Shown piece by piece: positions 12,401-24,919 of a stretch of DNA of 64,000 nucleotides (position 1 is the first letter of the stretch; every line of letters begins with the position of its first letter). A program made the translations under genes and the position numbers. Under the pieces are notes generated by a model that saw only the letters and a list, made by a program, of their open reading frames with translations, searched no databases and was not told the origin of the DNA. Origin of the DNA: Acheta domesticus (Eukaryota > Arthropoda > Insecta > Orthoptera > Gryllidae); contig JAHLJT010000631.1 in the NCBI GenBank assembly GCA_031308135.1, positions 175,667,282-175,731,281 on the forward strand. Reading direction: 5' to 3'.

Positions 12401-13226
12401 ACTTTATATTCTTCTCCGTGTTTTCTGGCGCTTCACGAGTTATTTCATATTGTCATCAGACGCATTACCGAATTTCGCCATGTTATTACTATTGAAAATA
12501 ACTGAAAGCGATGTTGAACTCAAACAGGTTATATTATACATACGTGGCTTATTGCACACAGAGATGGATGCATACCGACTTTTAAGATACGTGAGTCGGA
12601 GTTTATGATTGGCCTGTAGGTAGCAAGAGGTAAGAAACATCGGATAGAAAAAGTGATCAAGTTCTTGCGACACACCAACCTGATTGGGGCATATTATATG
12701 TATAGTTAAACACTATTGGTTTTAATTTTATGAGTGGAATAGTCACAAAAACTAGTGGTGCAACAAGAAATTATTCTTATATTAATTGCAAGGGTTGTGT
12801 AGTTGTATCTTGCAACTTTTATTCTCCTTCAACTTCAGCCTTCTCTGGAAAACTTCACGAAGGGCACCCGGGAAATTTGAAAACAAAATCTTTGTTTATA
12901 AAATGAAAGACTTATCTATAGATTTTAATGTATTGCGCTATTTACAAAAATGTTCAATAAAAAATGTTTGTAGCGAGATAGTATTCAACCAGACCGTGTA
13001 CTAATTGTAGCGCGTTCAATGCTCTTAATCACGACGCTTACAATTAATTCTCAAAATGTCATTCGCTCTGCCACCAGAAAGTTTCTAAAACGTCTCGCGA
13101 TAATAACCACATTTTAAAAAAACTTCACTTTAATACAAACCCAACATTCTGAAGTACATTGTTTTAAAAGAAAATTCTATCTTAATAAATAAAGAATAGA
13201 TAAGATTCGAAAAACAAGATAGTAAA
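12401..13226. other. AT-rich spacer with a short R3/R1 terminus
   Basis: No gene was recognised. A 13-base match to the CTAGTGGTGCTACA terminus occurs at 12752 (CTAGTGGTGCAACA) without the body of the repeat. Confidence 0.4.
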
Positions 13227-14097
13227 CTAGTGGTGCTACATTGTGGCACAGACTTTCTCGTGCTAGTTAGTTTCCTTATCTCATCACTCTAGGCATCCTT
13301 TTACATTTGGCCCCACACTCTTTTCAGCTGCCAACTATTTGGACATAAAAACAATTTTTAAATTTTTTCTGCTTCTTAATGATAAAAATGAAATAAGAAT
13401 ATGATAGAAGAGTAAAACACGATCCTAAACGGAAATTTTTGTTGAAAAAATTGGAGTAATTTCTGAGAAAATGTTGTTTGAGCAAGTCAGAAAATGCACA
13501 TATTGAACCTCATTTTTAAAGAAATATTTTGAGTTGGATTAAATTCTTAAGAAATTATTTGAATCAATTGTAGTCACAAATTTGTAACATATAAAGAATG
13601 CTCCTAATATTCACGAGATAATTTAGAAAAAGGTGTGAGATAATTTAAAAAATTCTACAGTGCTTATGCACTCAATAAAGCATTAATAGTACAAAAACAA
13701 AACAATAAAATAGTAAAGAAAACATTTGAAGCCATTTTTAAGAAAATGGCTTGTGGGAGTTTCGGAATATGCACAGTTTTGAGAAACGATTGAGTTTTCG
13801 AGAAACTTCATAAGGCATCATTTGCTGCACTTGTACTCACAATTATATTAACGTACACAAATCGCCAGTTTGGAAATATTAACGACATGAGAGTGATGTC
13901 AAAAAATTACATTTTTGTAATTTTTGCAAAAATCAAACAACGAATACAGAAAACTTTTATTTACACAATCCATACCAAAAGCTTAAAGAAAACATCTAGA
14001 GCCGTTTTGAGAAAGTCTTGTCAGAACCCAAACCTACTAAAAAATATCATGAAGGTAATGAAAGATCTAATTGTTGTGAACAAATTTCATTTCAAAA
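13227..14097 (+). repeat. R1 dispersed repeat with 5' terminus
   Basis: It begins with CTAGTGGTGCTACA and 'ggcacagactttctcg', then follows the R1 order ('ccaactatttgg', 'gccatttttaagaaaatggc', 'aacgacatgagag', 'gagccgttttgagaaag'). It stops where an R3 copy starts at 14098. The R1 3' half is missing. Confidence 0.7.
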
Positions 14098-14514
14098 CTA
14101 GTGAGGCTACAACAGCAGATACTTTCCCGTGTTAGTGGAAACATCTAGGATTGAAATGTTGCACTTTCTACGCTACTAACACATGAACTACTATTTGAAA
14201 ACAATTCAACCAAGAAGCGAACAACTCAATATTTCCATCACAGTGTTATCAAAACTGTGAATTCTACAACTACATAAAATATACAAAAGTGTTGTAAACT
14301 TGTATTGGATAAAGAAGTCTGGTACCGCTGACAATATAGAAATGCATTTCAGCGGGCCATGATTACAGAAGAGCATTCTAACACCATGCAACAAATACTT
14401 TACTCATTACAAATGGTACAGAATTTGGTGCAAAAACTAGATATTTTCATGCAAATATCTATACAAATTTGACAATTATAAATCCTTTTTATACAGCTAT
14501 ATCAAGTCACAACA
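14098..14514 (+). repeat. R3 dispersed repeat (right copy, 5' part)
   Basis: It starts with CTAGTGAGGCTACAACAG and is the inverted counterpart of 10990-11240. It is cut at 14514 by the LINE insertion and resumes at 18986. Confidence 0.75.
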
Positions 14515-14738
14515 TCATAATCAGAGGTGGCCATGCTTCTAGAATAGTGCTACCAAATATTATTGTTATATTATTTCAAATATTGTGATATTTAATTGAA
14601 TTACCTCAGAATAATTTGATTCTACATCATCTAAATCCACTATTTTACCAAAAGAGATAAAAATTTACGAAAAACTCATGACCTTATTATAATACTCATC
14701 TCCCTTACGGGAGACGAGTTGTCTTGGACAATACAAAC

Positions 14739-15909
14739 ATGTTTTCATCTGATGTTCAAACTTCTACTCAATACGTTGGCATACAAGCAACTCCAGTTCA
14801 AGGTATGGAGTATTCAACCTCACAATCACCAAATTATCAGCAATCTTCTTATCCAGCTGCATCAGAAACATCTTTTCAAGAATCTTCGGCAAACCTAGTA
14901 CCACAACCTGAAACTAACATAGAAGACATCTCTAACTACGTTCGTCGTCCGCACAGATGCTCCAGAAAACCCTTCCAAACGATCAAAATCATCTACCCCC
15001 ATGTACAATATTCCAACCCACTCCAGATATGAACCTTTAGATAATCTACAAGAGTCGTCTACTTCAACTTCATCACATCAAAAAGTTCCACTTATAACAG
15101 TGATTGGCATGAACTATCCTTTGTTACTTCAAGACATCGCAAAAGTGGCTCATAATAACTATTCAACAAAATCCCGATTCAACGAAATCCAAATTCTTTT
15201 TACAGACATTGATGACTATCGAAACTTCAGAAAATTGTGTGAAAGTAATAATATACAATTTTATACATTTCAAGATCCGAGCAAGAAAGCATTCCAGGTA
15301 ATGTTTAAAGACATTCCAATATCACTTAGTGAATTAGAAATTTTTAATGAACTCATTCGCTTAGAATATCCAGTGCTTGAAGTTCGGCGTCTTTATGACA
15401 AACTAAGACATCCTCTTCAAACTTGTGCAATAGACTTAACAGACTCTCATCAAGCTAGAACTATTTTAAAATTAGATCGTTTGTTTCATTCCATTATAAA
15501 AGTTAAACCAAAATCAAATCGATTCACCCCTGTTCAGTGTAAAAATTGTCAACGTTTGGGACATTCACAGGCGAACTGTAAATTGAAACCCAGATGTATC
15601 ACGTGTTCTCAACCCCATCATTACTCGGTTTGTTCAAAGCCACAATCCACACCTCCCACTTGTGTTAACTGTGGACAGACACATTCTGCCAATTATAGAG
15701 GATGTTCATTTTACAAACTTGTCTTGAATAAAAAGATAAATAAATCTAATAATAATTTACCTTCCACACATACTTTCTCCTCTTCTACCCCCAGTAATAA
15801 CTCTTCCCCTAGCATAAATTCTTATTCCACTATTCCTACTACTTTACCTCAAAATTCTTCAAAACCTTCTTTTAATTTTTCATACAACACATTTACCACC
15901 TCTTTCTAA
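14739..15909 (+). pseudogene. LINE ORF1, gag-like nucleic-acid-binding protein (frameshifted)
   Basis: In jockey-clade LINEs this protein coats the element RNA in a ribonucleoprotein. The first ATG is at 14739. The frame shifts at about 14960-15000, after which one frame is open to the stop at 15907-15909. The middle holds the alpha/beta region that usually precedes the knuckles (NELIRLEYPVLEVRRLY). At 15538-15710 there are cysteine/histidine knuckles: CKNCQRLGHSQANC (CX2CX4HX4C), then CITCSQPHHYSVC and CVNCGQTHSANYRGC. The tail is rich in Ser, Asn and Thr. The same gag family is seen decayed at 24920-27771. Domain order and length suit ORF1 of jockey-type elements. Confidence 0.85.
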
Positions 15910-16120
15910 CACACAAACTAACATTAACAACTCTCCTTGGACAAATAACTTACACATTCCTACACAACATACCTCTCCCTCTTTTTATAATATTCAACAA
16001 ATTATTACAACAATAGTATCACAAATTCTTTCAATTCTTCTTCCTTAACTTCAAAATATTATTGAATCGCTCTCTCATAATAAATAACTAATAAAACTTC
16101 TATCATCTAACTAACATCTA

Positions 16121-18792
16121 ACTAATCAACTAACACTTCTCAACTGGAATGCTAATGGTTTGAAAAGACAACAACATACTTTCGAAACATTTTCTATACA
16201 CTCATAATGTACACATTGCTTTTTTAACGCAGATACATTTACTCCCAACCGACAAATTCTATATCTCCAACTATAAAATTGATCGTTTTGACAGAATTAA
16301 TTCAGTGGCCTCCGGAGGAGTTGCTATACTCATTAAACACTTTATTAAACACTATTCATTCCAATTCAACAATCATCCTTCTCTTGAGATCCTTTCTTTA
16401 ATAATCAATATAAATAATCTTGATTACTATTTTTCAGTTGCCTACAAACCCCCAAAATACACATTTCCTCTCGTAACATTTAAAAACATCTTGAACAATA
16501 TAAACAAAAACATTCTTCTTGGCGATATAAACTGTAAACATCAAATTTGGGGTTGTAATTCTACCAACTCTAACGGAATTAAATTACATAATTTTCTCGT
16601 TTCTAATAATGTACAAATACACTCCCCCTCTGAACCTACTTACTATTCATATAATAATAATATTCCTGATATTCTTGATATTATTCTTACACAACATTTT
16701 CCTTTCCCTATAATACAAAATGTACTTCCTGAATTAGATTCTGACCATTTTCCAGTTCTTATTACTTTATCTTTTTCCTTTAATATTTCTTCTTCTACCT
16801 TCAGACCTCTTTTTCAAAAAATTAGGTGGCCTGACTTTCAACACGACATAGAAAATAATATTAAGTTTCCTCATAATATACAATATAAAAATGATATTGA
16901 CAATTACCTATCTTATTTTACCACTACAATACATAACACACTTTACTCTAATTCGAGCTTTATACCTAAATTTCCCTCTAGCCTCTATAAACCACTACCT
17001 TTTCGTATTCTTAATTTAATCAAAACTAAACACACTTTACGTCGTTATTGGCAAATAACTCGACGTCCCGATATTAAATCTAAACTTAACAAAATTTCGC
17101 GAATAATAAAGTCTAGAATATATTTATTTAAATTTCATCAATATCAAAACTTTCTTCAATAAATACACCCTGAATCTAAACAATTATGGTCTACAATTAA
17201 ACGACTTTATAATGACAAAACTCTCATTCCTGTCCTACAAGACTCTTCCTCCACTGCTCTAAATGATCCTGAGAAACTTAAATTACTGGGCTCTAACTTC
17301 CAATCTTCTTTTATTGCTAATCCAATTCATAATACTGAACTTAACAATCATCTAACCCACTTCCTTTCCCTTCCTAATTATAACGTTCCACAACTTATTC
17401 CTTTTATATCCCCTACTGAAGTTCATAATAGTAAAAAAAACTCAAAATTCGCAAATCAACTGGATTTGATCTAATTACTAACAAATCACTCAAATTTTTA
17501 GGTAATAAATCCATTGCTGCATTTACTAATACTTTGAATTCGTCTCTTCGTTTTCACTATTTTCCTAATATTTGGAAATTAACTATAATTATCCCTATTT
17601 GTAAACTAAAGAAAGACCCAAGATTTCCTTCTAATTATCGGCCCATTAGTTTACTTTCTTCTTTATCAAAAATTTACGAAACTATATTACTTCACAGACT
17701 TTCTACATTCACTTCTCAAAATAACATTATTCAACCTTCATAATTTGGATTTATGCTCAAACATTCTACTCTTCATCAACTATTACGTATTACTGAACAC
17801 ATAGAAAATTCTTTTCATTTAAAACAACACTCACTTGCAATCTTTTTAGATATAGAAAAGACATTCGACAAAGTTTGGCACGATGGTTTAATAAATAAAC
17901 TTCATTTTGCAGGTATTCCTATTTATCTTGTAACTATTATTCAAAATTTCCTATCCAACTGAACTTTCATAGTTAAATATAATAATTCCTTCTCTCAAAA
18001 ATTTAACATCTCTGCCGGGGTCCCTCAAGGCTCAGTGTTTCTCCTCTGCTATTCAATATCTATCTATCCGACATTCCAAAATTCGCTTCTTCTAAATTAG
18101 CCCTTTTTGCAGATGATACAGCACTTATTAACTCACACACTAATATTCTTCTTGCCAGAAATAAACTTCAAATAGATCTTAATCGTTATTCGGAGTGGGC
18201 CAACAATTGGAGAATCAAAATCAATATGGATAAATGCCAAGCCAAAATATTTACGTTATGTAAGCCAATAATCCCTCCTCCCCTTCTAATTCATAACACT
18301 CCTAGTCCTTGGCTTTCTTCCTCTTCATCTATTAAATATTTAGGTCTCAATCTGGACACAAAACTGAACTGGCAAATTCACATAAAAAGATTACACAAAA
18401 AACTACCATTAAAATACAAATCTGAATTCTCTCATAAATAATAACTCAACTCTCCGTATTAAAACTGCTAAATTAATATACAATTCAATTATTTGACCTA
18501 CTTTAACTTATGCTTGTCCAATATGGTCAAATGTCAAATATACAAAGCTTCAAATCATTCAAAACAAATTCTTTCGAAAAATTCTACATGCACCTTGGTT
18601 TATTCCCAATACACAACTTCACAATGATTTAAATCTCCCTACAATCCATGATTTGATTAAAAATTGTAGTCTCACATTTTTTAATACTCTTCCTTCATTA
18701 CATCATGCACAATTTTTTAATCTTTGTAAAACTTATCCCTTTCCTCGTAGAATTAATTCCAAATTTCCTAAAGATAAATTTCATCCTCTTTA
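16121..18792 (+). pseudogene. LINE ORF2, endonuclease-reverse transcriptase (multiple breaks)
   Basis: This is the enzyme that nicks the target and copies element RNA into DNA. The endonuclease starts with LNWNANGL (about 16139). Its later motifs are GDINCKHQIWG, a substrate-loop region ending in DIILTQ, and LDSDHFPV before 16760. An open piece covers 16305-17162. The reverse transcriptase shows RPISLLSSLSKIYETILL (about 17640), FLDIEKTFDKVWHDGL (motif A) near 17850, GVPQGS near 18020, and the catalytic LFADDTAL with its two Asp codons at 18112-18117. A YLGLNLDTKLNWQIHI thumb-like motif follows. Stops and frameshifts (for example at 16228, 17161, 17741 and 17960) break it, so it cannot give a full protein. 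The motifs point to the jockey clade. Confidence 0.85.
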
Positions 18793-18985
18793 ATTTCATT
18801 TATTATCTCTTCTTTTTCATATTCCTTAGTCTTATATATTTGTCTAATTCTTAGAAATTTACCTTCATGAATCCTCTTACAGAGGTTACTGTTAGTGTCC
18901 AAAACGACTGTCCATTATTGTAAATTTCAATGCCCTGAAAGACAAATTAATTAATTAACAGGAAGTAATTAATTAATTTTTTAAA

Positions 18986-19190
18986 AAGTCACAACAATGA
19001 CGTAATTCACAAATATTCGCGACCGTGAAACGGACTTCCATTGTTGCATTCCCTAAATTGTCGATACTCCCTTAAAGAGCTAACAATTTTTATTTCAAAT
19101 ATTTCAAAATAAATAATTTCTAAAACAGTAATGTGTCAATGTTTAACGAATGGTCGAATGTAAGAAATGAACAAAGGCGAAATTGCAACT
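18986..19190 (+). repeat. R3 dispersed repeat (right copy, 3' part)
   Basis: It continues the R3 copy broken at 14514. 'gtcacaacaatgacg', 'ccattgttgcattccct' and 'cttaaagagctaacaatttt' are complementary to 10870-10985. The outer end, near 'ggtcgaatgtaagaaa', matches the complement of about 10765-10785. Confidence 0.75.
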
Positions 19191-19239
19191 TCTAATTCAC
19201 GACGCATCCCACTGTCTGAAGCACAGTGAACTTGCAGCG

Positions 19240-20700
19240 GACTGTTATGTTTGTCACGAAATTATAGAAAAACTACTCATACTTTCAAAAAATTAAGTAT
19301 GACCTTATTTGAAGATGTAGTTTTGATAAGTAAATTTCATTGAGAAAACCAGTTACCATCTATCGCCACCCAAAATATATTTTATTCATTTTTCGGTTTC
19401 CTAATAGAAAAACAAATATTATTTTAATAATATTAAACAAAGAGTAAAATCTCGTCCTAAATGACAATTTTCTTTTAAACATTTCGAGCCGTTTTCAAGA
19501 AAATGGCGTTTAAGCGCGATTAAAAATGCGAATTTTGAAGCTCTTTTACACAGAAAAGTGTTGCGTTTTCGAAAAACGTAATTTGAAGTCATTTGAAGCA
19601 CATATACTCACAAACGGAATAGTGTTCAAAAATTGCTGACAATGTGCATATTAATGGTCTAAGAGATCCTTACATGTACTCATTAATATAATAATGTCAA
19701 CAATTCGACGCTAATATAAATATTAACAACGTGAGAGACAAGTTAAAAAAAATTACATTTTTGTGATTTTTGAAAAAAAACAAAAGAACAGAACAATAAC
19801 GCGTTAATGTCATCTAAGAGCGTACATTTATCACTATCCCTACCAAAAGTTTAAAGAAAAAAATTCAAGCAATTTTTGGAAAAATCATGTTTTTCATTTC
19901 TTTTTAAATTGCACATATTGCGCGAAAACTACTCAAATTTGTAAAAAAAATGAACATGATCTTAAAGAAAGAACGCACTATGAAGAACATATTTTTTGAA
20001 GGAAAAATCTCTATCTGCAATTTTGTAGTTGGAGGAAAGACACAAAAAAAGCAAACTTTTTGAATTTTTGAAAATTCAGAGTTAAACCGTGAAAATTGGA
20101 CCCACGCCTCCTTAATAAGTATATTTTACTCTATTCTTACAATAAATTTAAAGAAACAAATTGGAGTCGTTGAGCAAATTTTGAAAATGTCTGGGGACTT
20201 CATGTAAAGTATCCTCCAAAATTAAAATATCGGTTTCAAATTCAAGGGGCCACGAGATCAGTCTGATCGATCGAGGAGTTTCACTTTTTGAGAAATTCGG
20301 CTAAGCGGTTTAGTCGTTAGCATTGTTCACAGAGAGACGGTCGGACGGACGGACGTTTATAATTGAATTGGTTTTTCGGTATCAAGGACGCACAAAACAG
20401 GGATTCTGGCTGCACCACGTGTTAAGAGATTTTTGTTTCTTATTTTATCAACTCGATTAATCCACTTTTTCGTTACCAGGCCCTGTAATAACTGTTTCGT
20501 TACCACGGTCGTGTACCAGGCCCTGTTTTCTGTCGAAAATTCTTCGCGCAGCATTATATAACTTACGTATCTTCATAATTGAAGGAAGATGCCGAAAAAT
20601 TTTGATTTTTCTTTTCAATTTTCGAAAAATCGGAGTTTCTAACCAACATTAGACCCCTCGCCATTCTCGTAAACGTCCTTCCGAATATCCTACAAAAATG
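19240..20700 (+). repeat. R1 dispersed repeat, long copy
   Basis: This is one of the longest R1 copies. It includes 'ccatctatcgccaccc', 'aacgtgagagacaagtt', 'caattttgtagttgga', 'gagacggtcggacggacgg', 'ggtatcaaggacgcac' and 'gcgcagcattatataact'. After about 20590 it re-enters the R1 middle ('attttcgaaaaatcgg', 'aaccaacattagacc'). It is non-coding. Confidence 0.75.
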
Positions 20701-21053
20701 TAATTAACACTTTAATGGAGCTACCGGTCTCTGAGACCGGACAATATTTTTGTTTGTTTATACTGGCACACCTGTTAGGCGGCAGTGGTTCTCCGGCCCA
20801 ATAGCTTCCTCCCAAAACCTCCCCTCTATATTCAAATTGTTGTTAACCAGTTTCGTTTGATCGTTTATGAGCATTATGTCTGTTCTGGGAACCCTACTGG
20901 TTTCTCATACCGGATAGCTCCAGTAGCGTGTGAACTGCATCAGATCTGTCATACCAGAGTACTCCAAGAACGGTTTCGTAGAATCTAAAGTGTAATGGAT
21001 AACCCTTCCACTAGCCGCCTACTGCATGTTGATGACGTGGACGTCGAATTCAA

Positions 21054-21498
21054 GTGATGTTAGAGGAAGTGTCTGGCGATGAATGTTGTTCAGATTCAGA
21101 AATCAACGATTCAAACGAAAATCCCAATTTCGTGATTTCAAATGCAGAAGATTCTGATTTGACGGACTCCAGTGTGGAAAGTGGTTATCTTCTGAATGAA
21201 GAACTTGATAGAGGTGAGATACAAAGGAATGTAGAGCCTGAATACTACTATGGGAAACCTAAAAGGAGCGAGCGTGGCCTGAATTGGAATAGTTCTGAGC
21301 CTGGGCAAAACGTAAAGAGTTCCAGCTCACAATATTGTTAGGGGAGGATTACCCGGCCTCAGCGGTCAAGACAGAGCCCTGGGAAATCACCCAGAAAAAA
21401 TACCCTGGCACTCAGTGATGATCCTCCAGTTAATACACAAGAAATCCCAAGTGACAAGATGAACGAACGAAAGACATGCAGCAAGTGCCCTTCTCTCA

Positions 21499-21538
<40 letters not shown>

Positions 21539-21636
21539 CACAATACCAATGTATCAAATGTTCTAAACCTATGTACCTTGAGTGCAGCCGGAAAGTCTGT
21601 ACGGATTGTGCTCCTGATTGTTTGATTTTATCGTAG
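21054..21636 (+). pseudogene. piggyBac transposase remnant: acidic N-terminus joined to C-terminal zinc finger
   Basis: The ATG at 21054 opens an acidic stretch (SGDECCSDSEINDSNENP, DSDLTDSSVES), typical of the N-terminus of piggyBac transposases. A TAG at 21339-21341 interrupts. The same frame resumes into RQSPGKSPRKN and CSKCPSLKE (Cys codon 21477). A GAAA microsatellite then shifts the frame, after which QCIKCSKPMYLECSRKVC and TDCAPDC are read to a stop at 21634-21636. This is the Cys-rich C-terminal domain of the family. The DDE catalytic core (over 300 residues in relatives) is absent, so no transposition activity is expected. What the short acidic protein might do is unknown. Confidence 0.8.
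21501..21537 (+). repeat. GAAA microsatellite inside the transposase remnant
   Basis: About nine copies of GAAA replace what should be two or three codons between CSKCPS and QYQCIKC. The expansion changes the reading frame from that of 21477 to that of 21634. Confidence 0.95.
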
Positions 21637-21999
21637 AAGGAGAATTACATTTATTTTTATAAACTGCACAGAAAATAACTGTAAACAAGTTGATTTTATT
21701 TTTAGTTTCATAAAATTACACGACATGATTATTTTGATGAAAATTTAGTAATATTTTAAGAGTTTTAGATTCATTAAGTGAAATTGTAACTTTGTAATAA
21801 TACAAAATGCCAGAAAACTTTGATTTAGAGTTGATTTACAGTTTCTATTACATATAAGTTGCCAACGCTTAATGTTTATGTTTGTAAAATAAAATCTAAC
21901 CACCCGGTCTGTCAGACCGGATAGCTCCAATGCCGACACATTGATCTATGGTTCCATTAAAGTGTTAAAATCGTTGGCGCCTTTTTTTTTTTTTTAATT

Positions 22000-22960
22000 T
22001 CGAAAATGTCTAAGAGGCTTCATGTGAAGCACCCCCAAAATTAAATTGGAGAAAATCGGCTGAACGGTAGCGTTGTTCACAGACACACGAATGGACGGAC
22101 GGACGTTTTGCCGTTAATCGATTTTTCGGTATCAAGGAGCGATAAATAATGGACTCTGGATACACACCGTGTAAAAGGATTTTTTATAAATTTAGCAACT
22201 GGATTTATCCACTTTTTTGATGCCAGGGCCCTGTAATAAGTTTTCTGCTGAAAATCCGCTGTTTTTTCGCGCAGCATTACATAATTTTCTCTTCTTAAGG
22301 AGTTCTATCTTAAGTTCTAGAAAGTAAAAATTGGAGCCATGTTTGAGAAAAGTTTGAAAATATCGCGAGGAATTCATGCAAATTACCCTCAAAATTTAAA
22401 GAATGTTTTCCAAATTGTAGTTTCGAGCAAAAGCGAAATTTGAAGCATTTTTACACAGAAAACTTTTGAATTTTCGAAAAACTTCATTGGAAGTCTTTTG
22501 AAGGATTTCCACTCGCAAATGCAATAATGTGTACAATTTACTGGAAATATGCATTTAAAAGCCTGAGACTTTTTTGAAAAGCATTACAAGTATGTAATTT
22601 TTGAAAAAAACAATTTTTTGAGAAAATTTTGAAAATTTCCCTGGTTCTTCACGTAAAGTACTCCGAAATTTTAAAGAATGTTTTTCAAAATCGCAGAGCT
22701 TCCATTCGAGCCAGATCAACCGGGAAATACCGATTTTGGAAAAAATCCTATGTATGGGTTAGGCGCTAGTAGTGTACACAATCGGACGGACACATAGACA
22801 GACGGACGGACGTTTTGAAACAAATACACTTTTTCGATATCAGGGGATCCCTATACGAGTATTTCCATTGAAATGAGGAAATCGATATTCCGCAGTATTA
22901 CATAACTTCTAAATTACTCCGCTAATACGTACGTAAACGAAAAAGTAAAAAAGGTAAACT
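22000..22960 (+). repeat. R1 dispersed repeat, two partial copies
   Basis: The first half (about 22000-22330) has 'cggctgaacggtagcg', 'acggacggacgttttgcc' and 'gcgcagcattacataa'. The second (about 22380-22960) is the divergent subfamily also seen at 3330-3745, with 'gacagacggacggacg' and the 3' end 'cgtacgtaaacgaaaaagt'. Confidence 0.75.
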
Positions 22961-23364
22961 TATGCTACTTTGTAGTATTTAGAGGTTTTAATGAAAATGT
23001 AATGTATTACACATCGATGATTGCTCTACTCGAGTGAAACACGATAAAATTTGGAGTCGTCTTTCAAAAAACGGGTTTAGGAACTTTTCGAAAGTTTTAA
23101 TTCCACACAAAATTATGTACACATTCTTAAGCATTTCAAATCATTGAAATGAACATTATTTTACCCAGCGATCAATAGGTCTTTTAGGCAGTCCACTACA
23201 AGGAGATATATTAAAATTGAGGTACGTTACAGAAATTGAGAGACGTAGTAGAATAGTAATGAAATTAGTAACAGATAGTAGAATAACTTAGTGATTTGAG
23301 TAACCGGAATACGTAAGAACCTACGAAAAGCTGAATCGCACTTCCCACAGAAAACAGTAGGTTA
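22961..23364. other. AT-rich spacer, nothing recognised
   Basis: No supported feature was seen in this stretch. Confidence 0.4.
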
Positions 23365-23825
23365 ATGGTAGTTTGATTCATTAATGATTCTGGGCGCGTC
23401 ACCTGCTAGGTTGTTAGTGCCGCAAATGAAGGAATTTTTATCGCGGAAGGTGGCGCTGATCTACTCCCGTTGGAGAACGAGATCCGGCGTCTATCTACCG
23501 GTCGACATAATTGATTTTATCCAACCATATATCTCTCACCAGCGTGGCACGGCCTCAGCTAAGAGTCTCGATTATTCTGCCTGCATGTGCGGTAGTGTAC
23601 TGCATGTGTAAGTAAGGGGTGAGGACAGAACAAGGAAGAGGCAGGAAAATTGCGCAGGTTCCATGGCCCGTTTGTTAGGACAATGCTCTGGCATTCGCCC
23701 GGTACTGATCGGAGAAACAACGGAAAACGATCAGAGCAGCCGGCTGCTAGGATTCTCTGCTAGACAGCAACTGAATTCGACTTATATAGCTAGTGTCTAA
23801 AATCCAGCTACTTACTGGTAGGTAA
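23365..23825 (-). mobile_element. tRNA-headed SINE family, copy 2 (reverse, head truncated)
   Basis: The 3' end 'ggcgcgtcacctgctagg..gttagtgccg' is at the left. The body landmarks 'gatccggcgtctatctacc', 'ctctcaccagcgtgg', 'gtgaggacagaacaagga' and 'agccggctgctaggattctc' match the other copies. The A- and B-box head is missing beyond about 23825. Confidence 0.75.
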
Positions 23826-24919
23826 GTATGAGAGGATGACTGATATTACTGATAGGTAATATTCTGGAGAGATTGTGAGTGTTGAAATGTATTAGTCTAC
23901 TTACATATATGTAAATAAAACGGTAATACACTGAATGTACAACATAGTTAAATGAGAATTTCTGTAAGTAATAAAGAAATTACAAGTAAAGAGTGCAATT
24001 TTTTAAAATTTTTTCTTACGACTATCAATACTTAATACTATGACTTACGTAAAATGAAATGTCAGTGAATATTTTCAAACGCCTGTGATTTTAATGCGAG
24101 TTTCCATTGGAGCAAAGGAGGTGGCATTACACGCGTCCCAATTTGACAGGAACTGTCAATAAAAATACTTCCAAAAGCATTTCAAGCGTTGGAGACATCA
24201 GAATGTGCTAATGAAATATTTTTCTACTTCTCATCCTATCAGATCAGACGGGCTTTTATGTTCCTGTGATGCCTCCTCTTCAGAGTTTCTTTGTACAGAA
24301 TGTAAAAAAACCCAACCTCAAAACATACGGAATGAATTCTTCATATTGACAGATTTTTATTATAACATCGGACCGGAAATCCTTATTTACTGAGTTTTCA
24401 GACTTACTTTGCGTGTTATCTTCACGTATCACAAGAAATGTTCAAAGTGACCTCCATACACCTGCATATAGGCCTCTGTTTCCATTAAGTACTGAAAAGG
24501 TTGAAAAATGTAGGATACAGGGCAAACTGATTTAGCCACAATATGTCCACGACTGTAGAGTAAACTACCTTTGACACGGTATTTATTGGAGGCGGTAAAC
24601 ACCCGTTTTTCAATAGGTGGCAATTCAAATATCTTTTGGGCAAGGAGGCTCAGTCTATCAGTGTGCTAATTCTATAGGCAAAGATACAAAAATTGATAAC
24701 TGAAGTACAAAGAGTGATGAAACCATTTCTTAATGTTCTGAAGCCTAACGAACCTTATTATTGACTGAAATAATAATTGTACAGTAATGTGTTCAAAGTG
24801 TTAATGGACATTTGAAGTTGGCCTGCACGGAAACTCGTTGCTAAATCTCTAAAAATATTCTCTGTAGTTAATCAAAATCCAAATTATGTTATTCTTCATC
24901 ATTAAATACATTTCAAGCA
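23826..24919. other. Spacer, nothing recognised
   Basis: It contains a few short open frames, including a Cys-containing 62-codon frame at 24205-24393, with no recognisable domain. No repeats were identified. Confidence 0.4.

Larger units (their letters stand above)
14515..18985 (+). mobile_element. Jockey-type non-LTR retrotransposon (LINE), 4.47 kb
   Basis: An 11-bp direct repeat AAGTCACAACA (14504-14514 and 18986-18996) brackets the element. The split R3 repeat can be rejoined across it by comparison with its partner at 10750-11240, which confirms the boundaries. In order it contains a 5' UTR, an ORF1 (gag-like, zinc knuckles), an ORF2 (apurinic-type endonuclease plus reverse transcriptase), and an AT-rich 3' UTR ending in a short A tract. 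Both ORFs carry frameshifts and stops, so this copy is not autonomous. It looks nearly full length. Confidence 0.9.
20704..21968 (+). mobile_element. Internally deleted piggyBac-type element, 1.27 kb
   Basis: Both ends are TTAA (20704-20707 and 21965-21968), the piggyBac target. The terminal inverted repeat TTAACACTTTAATGGA is perfect over 16 bases. Just inside each end is a short palindrome: CCGGTCTCTGAGACCGG on the left, and CCGGTCTGTCAGACCGG within 21904-21921 on the right. The interior keeps only the N-terminal and C-terminal parts of a transposase gene, so the element is non-autonomous. Confidence 0.88.

Noticed and set aside
10750..19190. A single giant composite transposon bounded by the R3 inverted pair
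   Set aside because: R3 termini (CTAGTGGTGCTACA) occur singly elsewhere in the window. Two independent insertions facing each other explain the pattern without a composite.
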